50,546 nucleotides of DNA, taken from positions 1 to 50,546 of the forward strand of contig NZ_JAHB01000006.1 of NCBI RefSeq assembly GCF_000526955.1, given 5' to 3'. Source of the stretch: Mycoplasmopsis cricetuli ATCC 35279 (GTDB lineage: Bacteria; Bacillota_I; Bacilli_A; Mycoplasmatales; Metamycoplasmataceae). Every line of letters starts with the position of its first letter. The stretch's first letter is position 1. The translations under genes were made by a program, and so were the position numbers. Below are positions 23,178-34,439 of this stretch, piece by piece. The notes beneath the pieces are model-generated. The model saw only the letters and a program-made list of their open reading frames with translations, did no database searches and was not told the origin of the DNA.

Positions 23178-25073
23178 ATGAAATTTAATAAAAAAAATTT
23201 TTTTAAGTTAGCATTAAAATTTGCAATGCCAACTGTATTAGCAACAGCAAGTATTGCTTCGGCATGTAATAATTCAGAGAGTGCAAATAGCAAAAAAACA
23301 GTTAAATTTGCTACAGCACAAGATACAATTTGACCTTTAATGCAATCTTTACAACCAATTATTGAACAATATAACAAAGATTTGGAAGAGTTTAATAAAC
23401 AAGAAAAAGAAAAAAACAGTGATTTTGTTGAATTTTTGCCAGTTCAACTTCAATTTAGTACAGAATTAAAAGTTGATAATTCTGAATCAAAATTAACAGC
23501 AGCAGTTGCAGCTCAATTAGAAACTAATAAAAAAGATGCTCCAAGTCTTATTTTAGCTAATCAAGGAGCAGCCTTTATTGCAAATAGTTATAATGTTTTA
23601 TTAGATCTTTCAAAAACTAATATTAATAAAAATATTTTTAATGAAAAAATTCTTAAATCTCACAATGAATTAGCTGGTTTGGGAGTAGATGAAAATAAAA
23701 TTTATAGCATTCCTTTTGATGTAACTGATGTTGATGGTCTTGTATTCAATCTTGACTTAATGTACAAAATTTTTGAAGTAATTAAATCAGGTGGTGGAAC
23801 TGTTTCAGAAGAATCAGAAATTTACAAAAAAGCCAAAGAAGCATCAACAATAGGAGCTTCAATTCCTGAAAATAGCATTTGAAATAAAATTAAGGCAAAA
23901 TCAAAAGAATCATATAAATCATTAATAGTTAATGATGATACTTTTAAAGGTATCATGACAACATTAAAATTTGCTAAAGATTTTTATGATGGCTTAGACA
24001 TTGATTTTGAAAACACTGAAGGTGATGCTGCTATTTTTACTATTGATTATCAACAAGATACATTTTTTAAAGCTTTAAAAAATGAAACAGGAAAAGATTT
24101 ATTAGAAGTTGATAAAATAACTGAAGAAAATTCAAAAAATACTCCTGTGAAATATAACATCAAAGATGATAAAGAATTGCAAGATAAATTTAAAGAACTA
24201 TATAAATTATTTGGAGAAGAAGGAGAATTAAAACAAAAAAATAATAACACTCAAGCATTTTTTAATATTCGTTATGCAGCAAATGGTGCAACTGATTGAG
24301 CATCATGAGACATTAGAACATTTAAAACCGCTTTTGCCTATGCGCCATTAGTTGGAATTAACCAAACAGTTCAATCACCTGTTTCAAAAGCATTTTTCAC
24401 TCCAAAATTCAATGAAATAGTTGAAACAACAAAGCAACCAACAGAAGAGGCTAAAAAAGATCAAGCAATTTTCTCAAAATTTGCAACCATTGATGATATT
24501 TTATATATACCACAAGTTCAAAAAAATAATGTAGATGAATCAAGACAAACTTATTTAAAAGGTGGATCAAATTTAATTGCTCTTACAACTAATGACAAAC
24601 AAACTGATGATTCAACAATTAGATTTTTAAATTATTTATTTGAAGGTAAATACAAAGATTTTGATGGTAAAAGCAGATCAGTAGCTGATTATATAGCGGA
24701 AACAAGCTCATATATTTTGCCTACTAAAGCATTTTTAAGTTCTGACACTGAAACTAGATTTCAATCAAGAATTAAAGAAATGGAAGCTGCAAAAAAAGAA
24801 ACTAAAGATTTATCCTTACAAGCTCAATATGAAAAAAGAATTAACAATTTAACTGCTGCACTAATAACTTTAAAATCAGCTCTTGTATATCAAGAAGGTA
24901 TGGGTGATAATTATCAATTACTAAACACATATTCAATTGACACAAAATCATCTTCAGTTGTTAGCACAATAAGTGCATCATTACTTAATGCCACAAAGAA
25001 AACTAATGAGTCTAAAGAATTTAAAACTGGTGAAGAAGTATTAAAAACAATTTTAGATACAATAAAAAAATAA
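23178..25073 (+). CDS. Solute-binding surface lipoprotein of an ABC importer (P68-like)
   Basis: A 631-residue lipoprotein. The signal peptide MKFNKKNFFKLALKFAMPTV ends in a lipobox SIASAC with the lipidated Cys at residue 30. The mature part has a periplasmic-binding-protein layout: FATAQDTIWPLMQSLQP near the start, APSLILANQGAAF, then YSIPFDVTDVDGLVFNLDL. These resemble extracellular sugar-binding proteins and the P68-type lipoproteins of mycoplasmas. The gene heads a unit with an ATPase and two permeases. Its start is fixed by the signal peptide, yet the only strong ribosome-like site (GAGGAG, 23145-23150) is 27 bases upstream. The substrate is unknown; sugar or glycerol derivatives are typical of the family. 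Confidence 0.85.
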
Positions 25074-25083
25074 TATTTACAAG

Positions 25084-25137
25084 ACATTAAAAATTTTTGA
25101 ATTCATTTTCAAAGATTTTTAATGTTTTATTTTTTTA
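25084..25137 (+). terminator. Stem-loop between binding protein and its ABC genes
   Basis: A long stem pairs ACATTAAAAATTTTTGAA (25084-25101) with TTCAAAGATTTTTAATGT (25108-25125), with one mismatch, followed by a long T run. It sits inside the transporter unit and probably lets only part of the transcripts continue into the ATPase and permease genes. Confidence 0.8.
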
Positions 25138-25155
25138 TTAGTACTTTATAAAAAT

Positions 25156-26367
25156 ATGAATAAAAATGATTTTTTAGTAAAAATAGAAAAACTAAATTTT
25201 AAATATAGCAAAAATTCAATTAATTTGAAAATTGATAATTTAGTTTTGCCTAAAAATAAAATCATAACTTTACTGGGACCATCAGGAAGTGGGAAAACAA
25301 CTTTATTAAATTTAATAGTTGGTTTTTTAAAAGCTAAAAAAGGTGAAATTGAGGTTAGTTCTATTCCAAGTGAAATTGGTTATATTATGCAACAACATAG
25401 TTTATATGAAGGTGTTAGTGCAAAAGAAAATATTTATGTAAGTGCCAAAAATTCTTTTAGTTGAAAATACAATAAAAAAATTAAATTTTTAAAAACATTT
25501 CTGGAAAAAAATTTTTATTTTCAAAAAACAATCACAAAAATGCTTGTTAAGTTAACCTCTTATACATCTGAAAAAAAATATAAGAAAACTTATTGATATG
25601 AAAAATTGTTAGTGTTTAAATTATTTTTTTATTTAATAAATGATTTAAAAACACTTTTATGATTTGTTCATAATTATAAATTAAAAAAAATGTTCAACAA
25701 TGAACTAATAAGTATTGCAAAACAATTAGAAATTGAAAAAATTATTAATAAAAAACCTCATGAATTGTCAGGGGGAGAAAAACAAAGAGTAGCATTTGCT
25801 AAATCAATTATTAAAAAAAATAAAATTATTATTATGGACGAACCATTTTCAGCATTAGATGCAAAAATTAAAGAACAAACAATTAATTGATTAAAAAAAA
25901 TTAAAAATTTATACAATTTATCAATTGTTATTGTCACTCATGATCAACTAGATGCTATGAAAATAAGTGATTATATTTTAATTTTAAAAAATGGAGAGTT
26001 ACAACAATTTGATAAAAGTGAAAATTTATATAAAAATCCAAAAAATTTATTTGTTGCTAAATTTATTGGATTTCCTGAAATTAACTTAATGAAAGAAGAT
26101 GAAAAATTTTGATACTACTTAAGAAGTAGCGATTTTAATGTAGTAAAAACTACTAATAATAAAAAATGGCAAATTATTGATAAAAAATCACTAGGTGATT
26201 TATGACTGTATGATTTAAAAATAAAAAATGAAGATAATATAATAAAAATTACTTCAAAAGAAGATTATTTAAATATTGGTGATTTTGTAGAATTAATTTA
26301 TGATTCAAAAAAATTATTAATTTTTAATAAAAAAAATGAAGAAAGATATTATTTAAACAATGAATAA
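25156..26367 (+). CDS. ABC importer ATP-binding protein (MalK/UgpC/PotA-like)
   Basis: A 403-residue ATPase energising uptake of the ligand bound by the preceding lipoprotein. Walker A LGPSGSGKTT is near residue 40 and the Q-loop YIMQQHSLYEG near 76. The signature LSGGEKQRVAFAKS is near 204, Walker B is IIIMDEPFSALDAK, and the His switch is VTHDQLDAM. A C-terminal region of about 110 residues resembles a reduced TOBE-type regulatory domain. Roughly 70 extra Lys/Phe-rich residues (about 100-175) separate Q-loop and signature compared with MalK. Its 3' end overlaps the first permease by 8 bases. Confidence 0.88.
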
Positions 26368-27325
26368 AATAAAACTATTTAACATTTTTTATAATAAAAA
26401 TAAAAAAACATTATTTTGATTTTCTTTAATAATTTTTATTTTGTTTTTTATTGTATTTAATTTTTTACCCTTTTTATATACAATTGATAAATCTTTTCGT
26501 GTTTACTCTCCTATAGATAAAATTAACTATACTCATGGAATTGAAAACTTTTTAAGCATATTTAATGATAATCAATTTAAAATAGCAACTCGAAATTCAA
26601 CATTATTATTTTTTATTGCAACTCCACTCTCATTAGTTATATCTTTATTTTTAGCATTAGTGATTTTTTCCTTAAGTTCAAAATTAAGTAAAAATATTTG
26701 AATAACAACAATTTATTCTCAATTTTTTGTGTCTTCTTTTGCTATTGGAATTACATTTAGTTATTTATTTGGTGAAAAAAATATAGCATTTAAATATTTT
26801 TTCAATAGTGATAAAAGTTTTGTTGGTGAACCTAGAATTGACATTATTTGATTGTATTTAATATTTCAACTTTGAAGATCAATCCCTTTTAATACTGTGT
26901 TATTTGTTTTTTCAATTCAAAGATCACACAATACTTATGAAAAAAATATTAAAATTGATAATTTAAGTTTGTATGACAAAATCAAAATTGTTTATTTTAA
27001 AGAAATAAATCATACATTAGCAACAATATTTATAACTAATTTAATTTTTTCATTTTTTTTATTTCCGCCTGCAATTATTGATGCCAATTTAGAAAGAATT
27101 AGTGGACATACTTTATCAAGTTATATATATGGTAAAATAATCCCTCTTGATGGATCAATAAATTTAGATTTTGCTAAAGCATCTGCAGCAAGTGTTATTT
27201 CAATTATTTATATTTTATTTTTACTTTTAATTTTCTTTATGTTAAAACCTAAAAATATTAAAAAATTTTTTTATTGAGTAAGGAGAATTAATGTTTTTTA
27301 CAAAAATAATAAAAGAATTAGCTAA
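26360..27325 (+). CDS. ABC importer permease, first subunit (MalF/UgpA-like)
   Basis: A 321-residue membrane protein with about six hydrophobic segments. The N-terminus (FSLIIFILFFIVFNFLPFLY, residues 21-40) and the following extracellular FRVYSPIDKINYTHGIENF are typical of sugar-type permeases: a Y(T/V).S(F) pattern, then a GLxNF-like segment. The ATPase-coupling loop is diverged but recognisable in NLSLYDKIKIVYFKEINHT near residue 210. The start at 26360 overlaps the ATPase gene by 8 bases, and the end overlaps the second permease by 35 bases. It forms the membrane channel with the next gene. Confidence 0.85.
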
Positions 27326-28115
27326 ATATTTGATTATCATAATTATAGTGTTAATTTTATTGTTTCCAATTTACTATTTATTGCTGTTTTCTTTTTTATC
27401 TAAACAAGAATTTATCGATAAAAAATTTCCTGTTTTATATTGAGTTTTTAATCCCACAAATTATCAAGAAATCTTTAATTCAAATCTTTTAAAATCACTT
27501 TTACTAACTTTTTTTGCTATTTTAACTATGATTTTTTTACGAATAATAATATATTCATTTATATCAATTGTATTAATTAATATTTCTGAAAAACTAAAAA
27601 AAATAATTTTAGCATTAATTTTATTAACAACTGTTGTACCTGAATTTAGTTTATATATAGGACTTAAAACAGTAATTGATTTATTGGATATAAAAAATGC
27701 CAACTATTTTCCTTTAACATTAACTACTAATACTATTTTTTCATACTTTTTACTTGTTTATTTATTTAAAAATATTGAAAAAGTAAAAAAAGAAAAAAAT
27801 CAAGTTATTTTAAATGATAATTTAAGTTCATATGACAAGTTTAGATTAGTTTATTTTCCAAGATTAAAAATGTCATATTTTTTAATTGTTGTTTTTAGTG
27901 TTATTAATGTCTGAAATGATTATTTATGACCTAGTTTTTTAATGTATGGAACAAAAGACCAAAATATTACTTTATGATTTAAAAATTTAGGTCAAACTCC
28001 TTTGGGGAATACATTTTTAAATGTGCAAGCAGCTGGTGCTGTGTTTTCTTTGATGATACCTTTATCAATTTATTTAATTTTTTCTAAATTTATCAACAAA
28101 CAAATAAGTAAATAA
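27291..28115 (+). CDS. ABC importer permease, second subunit (MalG/UgpE-like)
   Basis: A 274-residue membrane protein with about six hydrophobic segments. After the first helix comes VFNPTNYQEIFNSNLLKSLL, the usual MalG-like layout (P-x-NY...F......N(S/T)). The coupling loop is NLSSYDKFRLVYFPRLKMS near residue 187, and VINVWNDYLWPSFLM after it is the typical W(N)xY(L/M)WP motif. The ATG at 27291 has AAGGAG 5 bases upstream inside the end of the first permease gene. It pairs with that permease to import the lipoprotein's ligand. Confidence 0.87.
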
Positions 28116-28145
28116 AATATTTAAAAATAATTAAACAGGAGAAAA

Positions 28146-28841
28146 ATGATTAATTTAACTGAATCAGAAATTAAATTTTTATCTAAAACTTTAGTTGATG
28201 AATCAATTAAAATCGCAAAACTATCAAAAACCAAAATTAATAATTCTATAAATTTAAAATATAAAAATAATAATCAAAATTATGAAATATTTTTAACTAA
28301 TTTTTTTAGAAAAAATAATTATTTTGAAAAAGATAAAATTTTTGAATTCTGTGCATTAATTTTTAAAATGATTTTAAAAGCACAACTTTTTAAGTTTGGA
28401 ACAAGCAAATTTGCTATCACTTATTTAAAATTAATTTTATTTTTATTTGAGTTTGATTTTAATTGAACCCTTGATCATTCATTAAAAATTGAAAACAATA
28501 TTTTTTGCCATGAAGCAAAATTATCAGATAAAAATTTAACCTTTTTTGCTAATTCAAGCCAATTTATGATTAAATCAAATGAATTAGATAATCTTCTTTT
28601 GATAGCTTGTAAAGAAAATTTAAAAAATAATTGAATTGAACTATCAAATGAAGAACAGAAAAATATTTTAAATGAACAAATTTTAAATTTAATTAAAAAC
28701 AATTCAATTTCTTTTTCTAATAAAGAAATTTTTCTAGAAAATAATATTCTAGCTTTTAATGATAGATTAAATAAGTTAAAAAACAGTGAAAATTGAATTA
28801 TTTTTTTAAATTCATTATGAATACTTTCAACTATGTCATAA
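28146..28841 (+). CDS. Protein of unknown function at the end of the importer unit
   Basis: A 231-residue protein starting at an ATG with ACAGGAG upstream, 30 bases after the second permease on the same strand. It has no signal peptide and no clear membrane helix. The composition is rich in Lys, Asn, Ile, Leu and Phe, with alternating predicted helices and six Trp, five of them encoded by TGA. I recognise no motif. Its place suggests it is co-expressed with the importer and may process the imported compound, but nothing in the sequence proves this. A shared two-way terminator separates it from gap. Confidence 0.7.
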
Positions 28842-28856
28842 TAAAAAATAAAATAA

Positions 28857-28887
28857 ATAAAAACAACCTGGTAAAGGTTGTTTTATA
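28857..28887. terminator. Bidirectional stem-loop terminator
   Basis: AAAACAACCT (28860-28869) pairs with AGGTTGTTTT (28875-28884) between two converging genes: the unknown gene on plus and gap on minus. A runs before and T runs after it allow use from both sides. Confidence 0.88.
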
Positions 28888-28893
28888 TTTAAA

Positions 28894-29898
<1,005 letters not shown>

Positions 29899-29963
29899 TT
29901 TGTTTCCTCTCTTTTAATTTGACTTTACCAATTAAAATCATAATTTAATCTTAATTTAGTTAA

Positions 29964-29969
29964 AGTATA
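29964..29969 (-). promoter_or_regulatory. Candidate -10 box of gap
   Basis: TATACT on the minus strand, 65 bases upstream of the gap start. The -35 region is only T-rich, so the assignment is tentative. Confidence 0.35.
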
Positions 29970-30026
29970 TAAAATTATTGCAAAAAACAAAAAATTAAAT
30001 TAGCAAAGTTAATCAAGTAATTTTAA

Positions 30027-30893
30027 TTATTTAATAGATAAAGTGATTCTTTTTTTAGATTCAAATTGATAATCACTAGCATATAAATTTCCATTTGAAA
30101 AAGAAAGTTTTAAAGCATTTTTAATTGGGTTTTTAAAAGCATAAAAAATTTTCACACGCTTGTTGTTTACATATAAATATGCTCCAGGATTGGTGCTAAA
30201 GGCCCTAATTTTATTAAATGCTTGTTCAACTGTTAAAGTTGATTCTAAAAAAGCGTCTTCTTTTAAAAGTTTAGGTGCCAAAGTAACTAAATTTTCATCC
30301 TGAATTATTTCATTGAAATTTCCTGAATTAAAATCATTTAATCATTGAACAATTACTTGACCTGCTAAAAGTGAAAGTTTGTCAAAAATGCTTTTGCTAG
30401 TATCAATTTCATTAATTTGTAATTGTATTTCTTTAATAATATTTCCCGCATCCATTTTACTAGTCATGTAGATTAAATTTAATCCTGTCTTATCATCTCC
30501 ATTTCATAAACTATGTTGAATTGGAGCTGCTCCTCGATATTTAGGCAATAGAGAACCATGAATATTTAGCGCTGCTTTTTTAGGTAATTTTAAAATATTG
30601 CTAGGAATATATTGACCAAAAGCACAAGTGAGTAAAATATCAAAATCAATCATAGTCAATTGATCATATATTTGAGAAATTTTTTCAGGCTGAAAAAGTA
30701 AAATGTTGTGTTTTTGTGCTAATTTTTTAACTGGAGTTTCAATTAGTTTATATCCACGATTTGCTTGTTTATCTGGTTGTGAAATAATGGCTTGCACATC
30801 AAAATTTTTAATAATAGCTTCAAAAGCAGGAACTGCAAATTCAGGAGTCCCTGCAAGAATTATTTTTAATTTTTTATTCAATTCAAACCTCAC
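30027..30893 (-). CDS. fmt: Methionyl-tRNA formyltransferase
   Basis: A 288-residue enzyme that formylates initiator Met-tRNA using 10-formyl-THF. The N-terminus has ILAGTPEFAVPAFEAI. The catalytic block is LNIHGSLLPKYRGAAPIQ with Asn and His, and the later catalytic Asp lies in TSKMDAGNII. A C-terminal domain (about 200-288) should bind tRNA. No ATG is available: the frame opens at GTG 30893, while TTG at 30881 is better placed behind GAGG (6-base spacing) and would give 284 residues. Either start overlaps the end of the helicase-loader gene, so translation is coupled. Some mycoplasmas lack fmt; this one keeps it. Confidence 0.93.
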
Positions 30894-31731
30894 ATTCTAT
30901 CAATGAATTAATTATTTTTTTTAAGCGATTAATTCTTTTTAAAGCATATAAATCTTTTTTAGGATTATCAATATTTTTTTCAATATCATTTAAAGGAATC
31001 TCTGATCCAAAATAAGTCAATTTATTTTTACGTTCTCTAAAATCTAAAATTTTTATCAATGATGGTAAAAATCACATTGGCAATCAATCTGATCCAATTC
31101 CATCTAAAATTAAAACATCAATGTCAATTAATTCTTCAATGTAAAAAAATTCTTCAGTTAATTTAGCTGAACCAAAAGTTTTTTTAACTTCAAAAATTAA
31201 ATAAAAAATATTTACATAAGCAACTTTTTTATTAGCATAAGCTAAATTATTTGCAATACTTGAAAGTAGTCTTTCTTTATTAGCTTCATTGTTTGAGTGT
31301 AAAAAAATTCCTTTAAGAGTATCTAAAAATTTTTGATCAAAAATTTTACTTTTAAATTTTTCTTGATATTTATATAAATCAAAAAAATTATTTTCATCAA
31401 CATTAATTTCTGTAAAAAATTTTTTATATTTAACTCCACCTAAATTACTAAAAAAAATATTATTTTTAATTAGATAATCACGTGCTTTATTATTGTTAGC
31501 GTAAAAATATTCAGTGACTAATTCTCCTTTTTCATTGCGTTTAATTTCAATTTCAGTGATATATTTTTCCGGTTCAAGTGAGCGCATTTTTATATCAATT
31601 AAATCAATATATTTCAAAAAAATTTCACCATCATTCATGTTGTTTTGCAAAATTATTTTTGCTAAAAATGGATCATTTTTAGCTTGATTAACAATCTTTT
31701 TTTTCTCTTGTTCAATTTGTTCTTTTTCCAT
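30874..31731 (-). CDS. dnaI: DnaI-like helicase loader with a degenerate Walker A
   Basis: A 285-residue relative of the Bacillus DnaI primosomal ATPase that loads the replicative helicase. A Lys/Glu-rich N-terminal region (1-135) precedes the ATPase core. KGIFLHSNNEANKERLLSSI (140-159) stands where DnaI has KGLYLxGxxGxGKTxLLxAI, so the P-loop glycines and the Lys-Thr are lost. The Walker B equivalent is VLILDGIGSDW (206-216), where DnaI has LLLDDIGAE; its second Asp is Gly here. The match outside the loop and the position right after dnaB (Bacillus order dnaB-dnaI) support the identity. TGAGG precedes the ATG. It is probably not an ATPase. Confidence 0.75.
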
Positions 31732-31745
31732 AAAACCTCAATTTA

Positions 31746-32714
31746 TTACAATGACCTTAAATAATTTGTTTTAATGAAATTTTTCTTTGCAATAGTTAAT
31801 TTATAATTACTTGAATTAGTGAATTTACCATCTAAATAATTTTCAGAAGCCTCAAAATTAGAGATATTGCGCTTGTTTAACTCATTTAAAATACTATTAA
31901 TTTGTTTTCAATTAATTGAACCATTGTTATGTAAAAATGAAATAAGCATTACTAAATTAATAATTTTAAAATCATCTGTTAACTTATTTAATTGAGAAAT
32001 AATATTTTGTTCTAACTCACTTGAAGGTGTTTTTGTTAAATATTTAAAAAAATCTGCATTGTTATATTTAAGTAATGCTTCGTATTCATTTTCAATTGAA
32101 CTATTGATTAAATTTAGTTGAGTTTTTAACTCAATGTTATTTTGTGATTTTAAAAAAGGTAATTCATTTTTAATTGTTTTACCATAACCAATTATAAAAT
32201 CAACACTTTTAGGTTTATTTGCAATTTCAATATCTGCAAAAACATCTAAAAAATGCGCACTAATGTCTTCAAAATTTTCTTTATGTAAACTAGTTTTTTT
32301 AGCTTTATTTTCAAGCAAATTATCTACAATTTCTTTTCCCAAATTATTATATAATGCATTTTTTAAAATAGTATTTTTATTAATTTCTTCACGATTTAAT
32401 GGGCGTTTAATTGAAATAACAACACGTGAATCTTTATGATTGTTAAAAGTCTTAAACAAGCCTATTGCTTCTAATTTTTTACGAGAATTTTCAAATTTTT
32501 CTTTGGTTGTATTTAAAAGTAAATAAAGAGTTTCAAGATTATATTCAAAATAAAAAAGAGGATTTTCTTTAACTTTTGATGACAGAAAATTATATAAAGT
32601 AACTGATTCTGATCCTAAAAGCGGAAGATAAAATTTAATAATACTATCATTATCTGATGAGGTTAATTCTTCTCCTCTTTCAACTGTTAAATAATTATAA
32701 ATAATATTTTTCAT
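31746..32714 (-). CDS. dnaB: DnaB-like replication initiation / membrane attachment protein
   Basis: A 322-residue protein resembling the Gram-positive DnaB (not the DnaB helicase), which helps assemble the primosome at the origin. The N-terminal winged-helix region has KFYLPLLGSESVTLYNFL, a known signature of this family, followed by KLEAIGLFKTF. A C-terminal DnaD-like region lies around 240-300, with LVMLISFLHNNGSIN and KQINSILNELNKRNI. GGAAG precedes the ATG at 32714. dnaI follows after 14 bases and fmt overlaps dnaI, so the three form one unit. Confidence 0.8.
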
Positions 32715-32883
32715 TTTACTTCCTTACTAATTTTTTGTCCATTTTTTTATGATTGCATAGAAATTTTAAATTACTAAAAAATATTTTTTTAAAAGAAACT
32801 ATCTTTTTTTAGATACTAGCATTTTATTAATAAGATATACACATTAATAATTTTGTTGAAAAGCTTTTTTTTAAGTCAAAAAA

Positions 32884-32920
32884 GAATAAAAAAACTAACT
32901 TTTAAAAAAAATAGTTAGTT
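32884..32920 (-). terminator. Minus-strand terminator after coaE
   Basis: AACTAACT (32893-32900) pairs with AGTTAGTT (32913-32920). Read on the minus strand the stem is followed by a T7 run. It closes the dnaE-exonuclease-coaE unit. The stretch 32715-32883 between it and dnaB should hold the dnaB promoter, but I see no clear boxes. Confidence 0.82.
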
Positions 32921-32972
32921 ATTCACAATTTCAAAATTTTTTCAAACTTGCTTATTTGATAAAAAATAATTT

Positions 32973-33548
32973 CTATTTCTTACTATTAAAAACATTGTAT
33001 TTTAGTATTTTTTTAATATCTTTTAAAGTATTAATATCTTTTAAATTTAATTGAATTATTTGAATATTTTGATAATTATTTTTATTAGTATAATGATCAT
33101 TAAATAAAGTATCTAAAATTTTCATTTGCTTATCAGAAACATTTCGTTTGCGGCAATTCTCAAGTCGAGTTTTTTCATCAGTGTGTAAAAAAATAATTTT
33201 AGTAACAAACTTAATAAAATTACTATGCAAACTATGTAATGCTGCAATTTCAATAAAATCATATTTGTTTTTATTTAAATGCTGATACACTCTTTTATGT
33301 ACAATAGCTTGAAATTCATCAAATAATTTGTAATCATTAATTACTATTTGTCTAATTTTTTCTTTAGAAACTTTTTCATGTTCAATTAAAAAATTAAATT
33401 TAGTTTCTTTCAAAAAATGTACAAATGATATATCTTTATATAAATTAAGTACAAAGTCATCACCATTAAAAATGGTGTATCCTAATTTTTGAACAAGATT
33501 TAAAAAATAAGTTTTTCCAGTACATGGTTTTCCTGTGATGGCAATCAT
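32973..33548 (-). CDS. coaE: Dephospho-CoA kinase
   Basis: A 191-residue P-loop kinase catalysing the last step of coenzyme A synthesis. The loop GKPCTGKT is at residues 6-13. GDDFVLNLY near residue 29 corresponds to the family's DaDxiv motif. VHKRVYQHL and FIEIAALHSLH follow, the latter for the usual (V/I)xPLLfE. The C-terminus is Asn/Lys-rich and diverged. Its ATG directly abuts the stop of the exonuclease gene. The degree of divergence leaves some doubt, but length, loop and layout all fit. Confidence 0.8.
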   Translation of the reverse strand: MIAITGKPCTGKTYFLNLVQKLGYTIFNGDDFVLNLYKDISFVHFLKETKFNFLIEHEKVSKEKIRQIVINDYKLFDEFQAIVHKRVYQHLNKNKYDFIEIAALHSLHSNFIKFVTKIIFLHTDEKTRLENCRKRNVSDKQMKILDTLFNDHYTNKNNYQNIQIIQLNLKDINTLKDIKKILKYNVFNSKK

Positions 33549-34439
33549 TTATTCCTCTTGATTTTGAAGATACTCATTTAAAAATTTAAATACAACATTT
33601 AATTCAAGTTCTTTTAAAATATCTTTTGCTTTCTGAAGATCTAAATTAATTATTAAATCCTCAATTTCATACTCAAATTCTTTAACATCATAATTTAATT
33701 TAGCTAATTCTAAAGACATATTTCCTTGTTTTTTACCAGTTAAAAGTTTTTCTCTAACTGATTTAGAAATTAAATCTGAATTAATGTTATTAAATATGTT
33801 TTCATATGATTGAAAATTTTTAAGTAAATTAATGGCTGTTTTATCACCAATTCCCTTAATTCCTGGTAAGTTATCACTTGGATCGCCTTTAAGACCTTTA
33901 AAATCAGGGATTTGACTAGGTTTGATGCTATAAATAGTTTCAAAATTTTTATAATTAATAAATTCATAATCATGTTTTCCACGAAAAATAATCGATGTAT
34001 TTTGATCAACTAATTGCAATAAGTCTTTATCACGTGAAAAAATAAATTTTTGGTGAAAAAATTTTTTTGTTGCTGTAGCAATTAAATCATCAGCTTCAGC
34101 TCCTGGTATTTCTCAATGAGCTATATTTAGTTTATTTAAAATTAATTTAATTAATTTAAATTGCAAAAAAATATCTTCTGGGGCTTTAATTCGATTAGCT
34201 TTATATTCAGGAAAAATATCATGACGTTTTGTTTTTGAATTAGCATCAAAAGCAATAAATAAATAATCAGGTTTTAAACTTTTAAGCAAACGACATAGTT
34301 GAAGCAAAAATAAATTAATTGCATTAGTTGGAGTTCCATTTTTTGTGCGCATTATTTTAGTTAAGTCGCCACTATATGAAGCATAAAAAGACTGAAACAT
34401 TAAAAAATTTCCATCAATTAAAAGAATCTTTTTATTCAT
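33549..34439 (-). CDS. Free-standing 5'-3' exonuclease (Pol I N-domain type)
   Basis: A 296-residue FEN-like nuclease equivalent to the N-terminal domain of DNA polymerase I, which removes RNA primers and flaps. Acidic metal ligands are visible in LLIDGNFLMF, FIAFDANSKTKRHDIFPEYK, GAEADDLIA, IFSRDKDLLQL and GDPSDNLPGIKGIGDKTA (the helix-hairpin-helix). There is no polymerase domain, the usual state in mycoplasmas. The ATG lies inside the dnaE 3' end (8-base overlap), and coaE begins directly after its stop. Its link with dnaE fits Okazaki-fragment processing. Confidence 0.93.
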
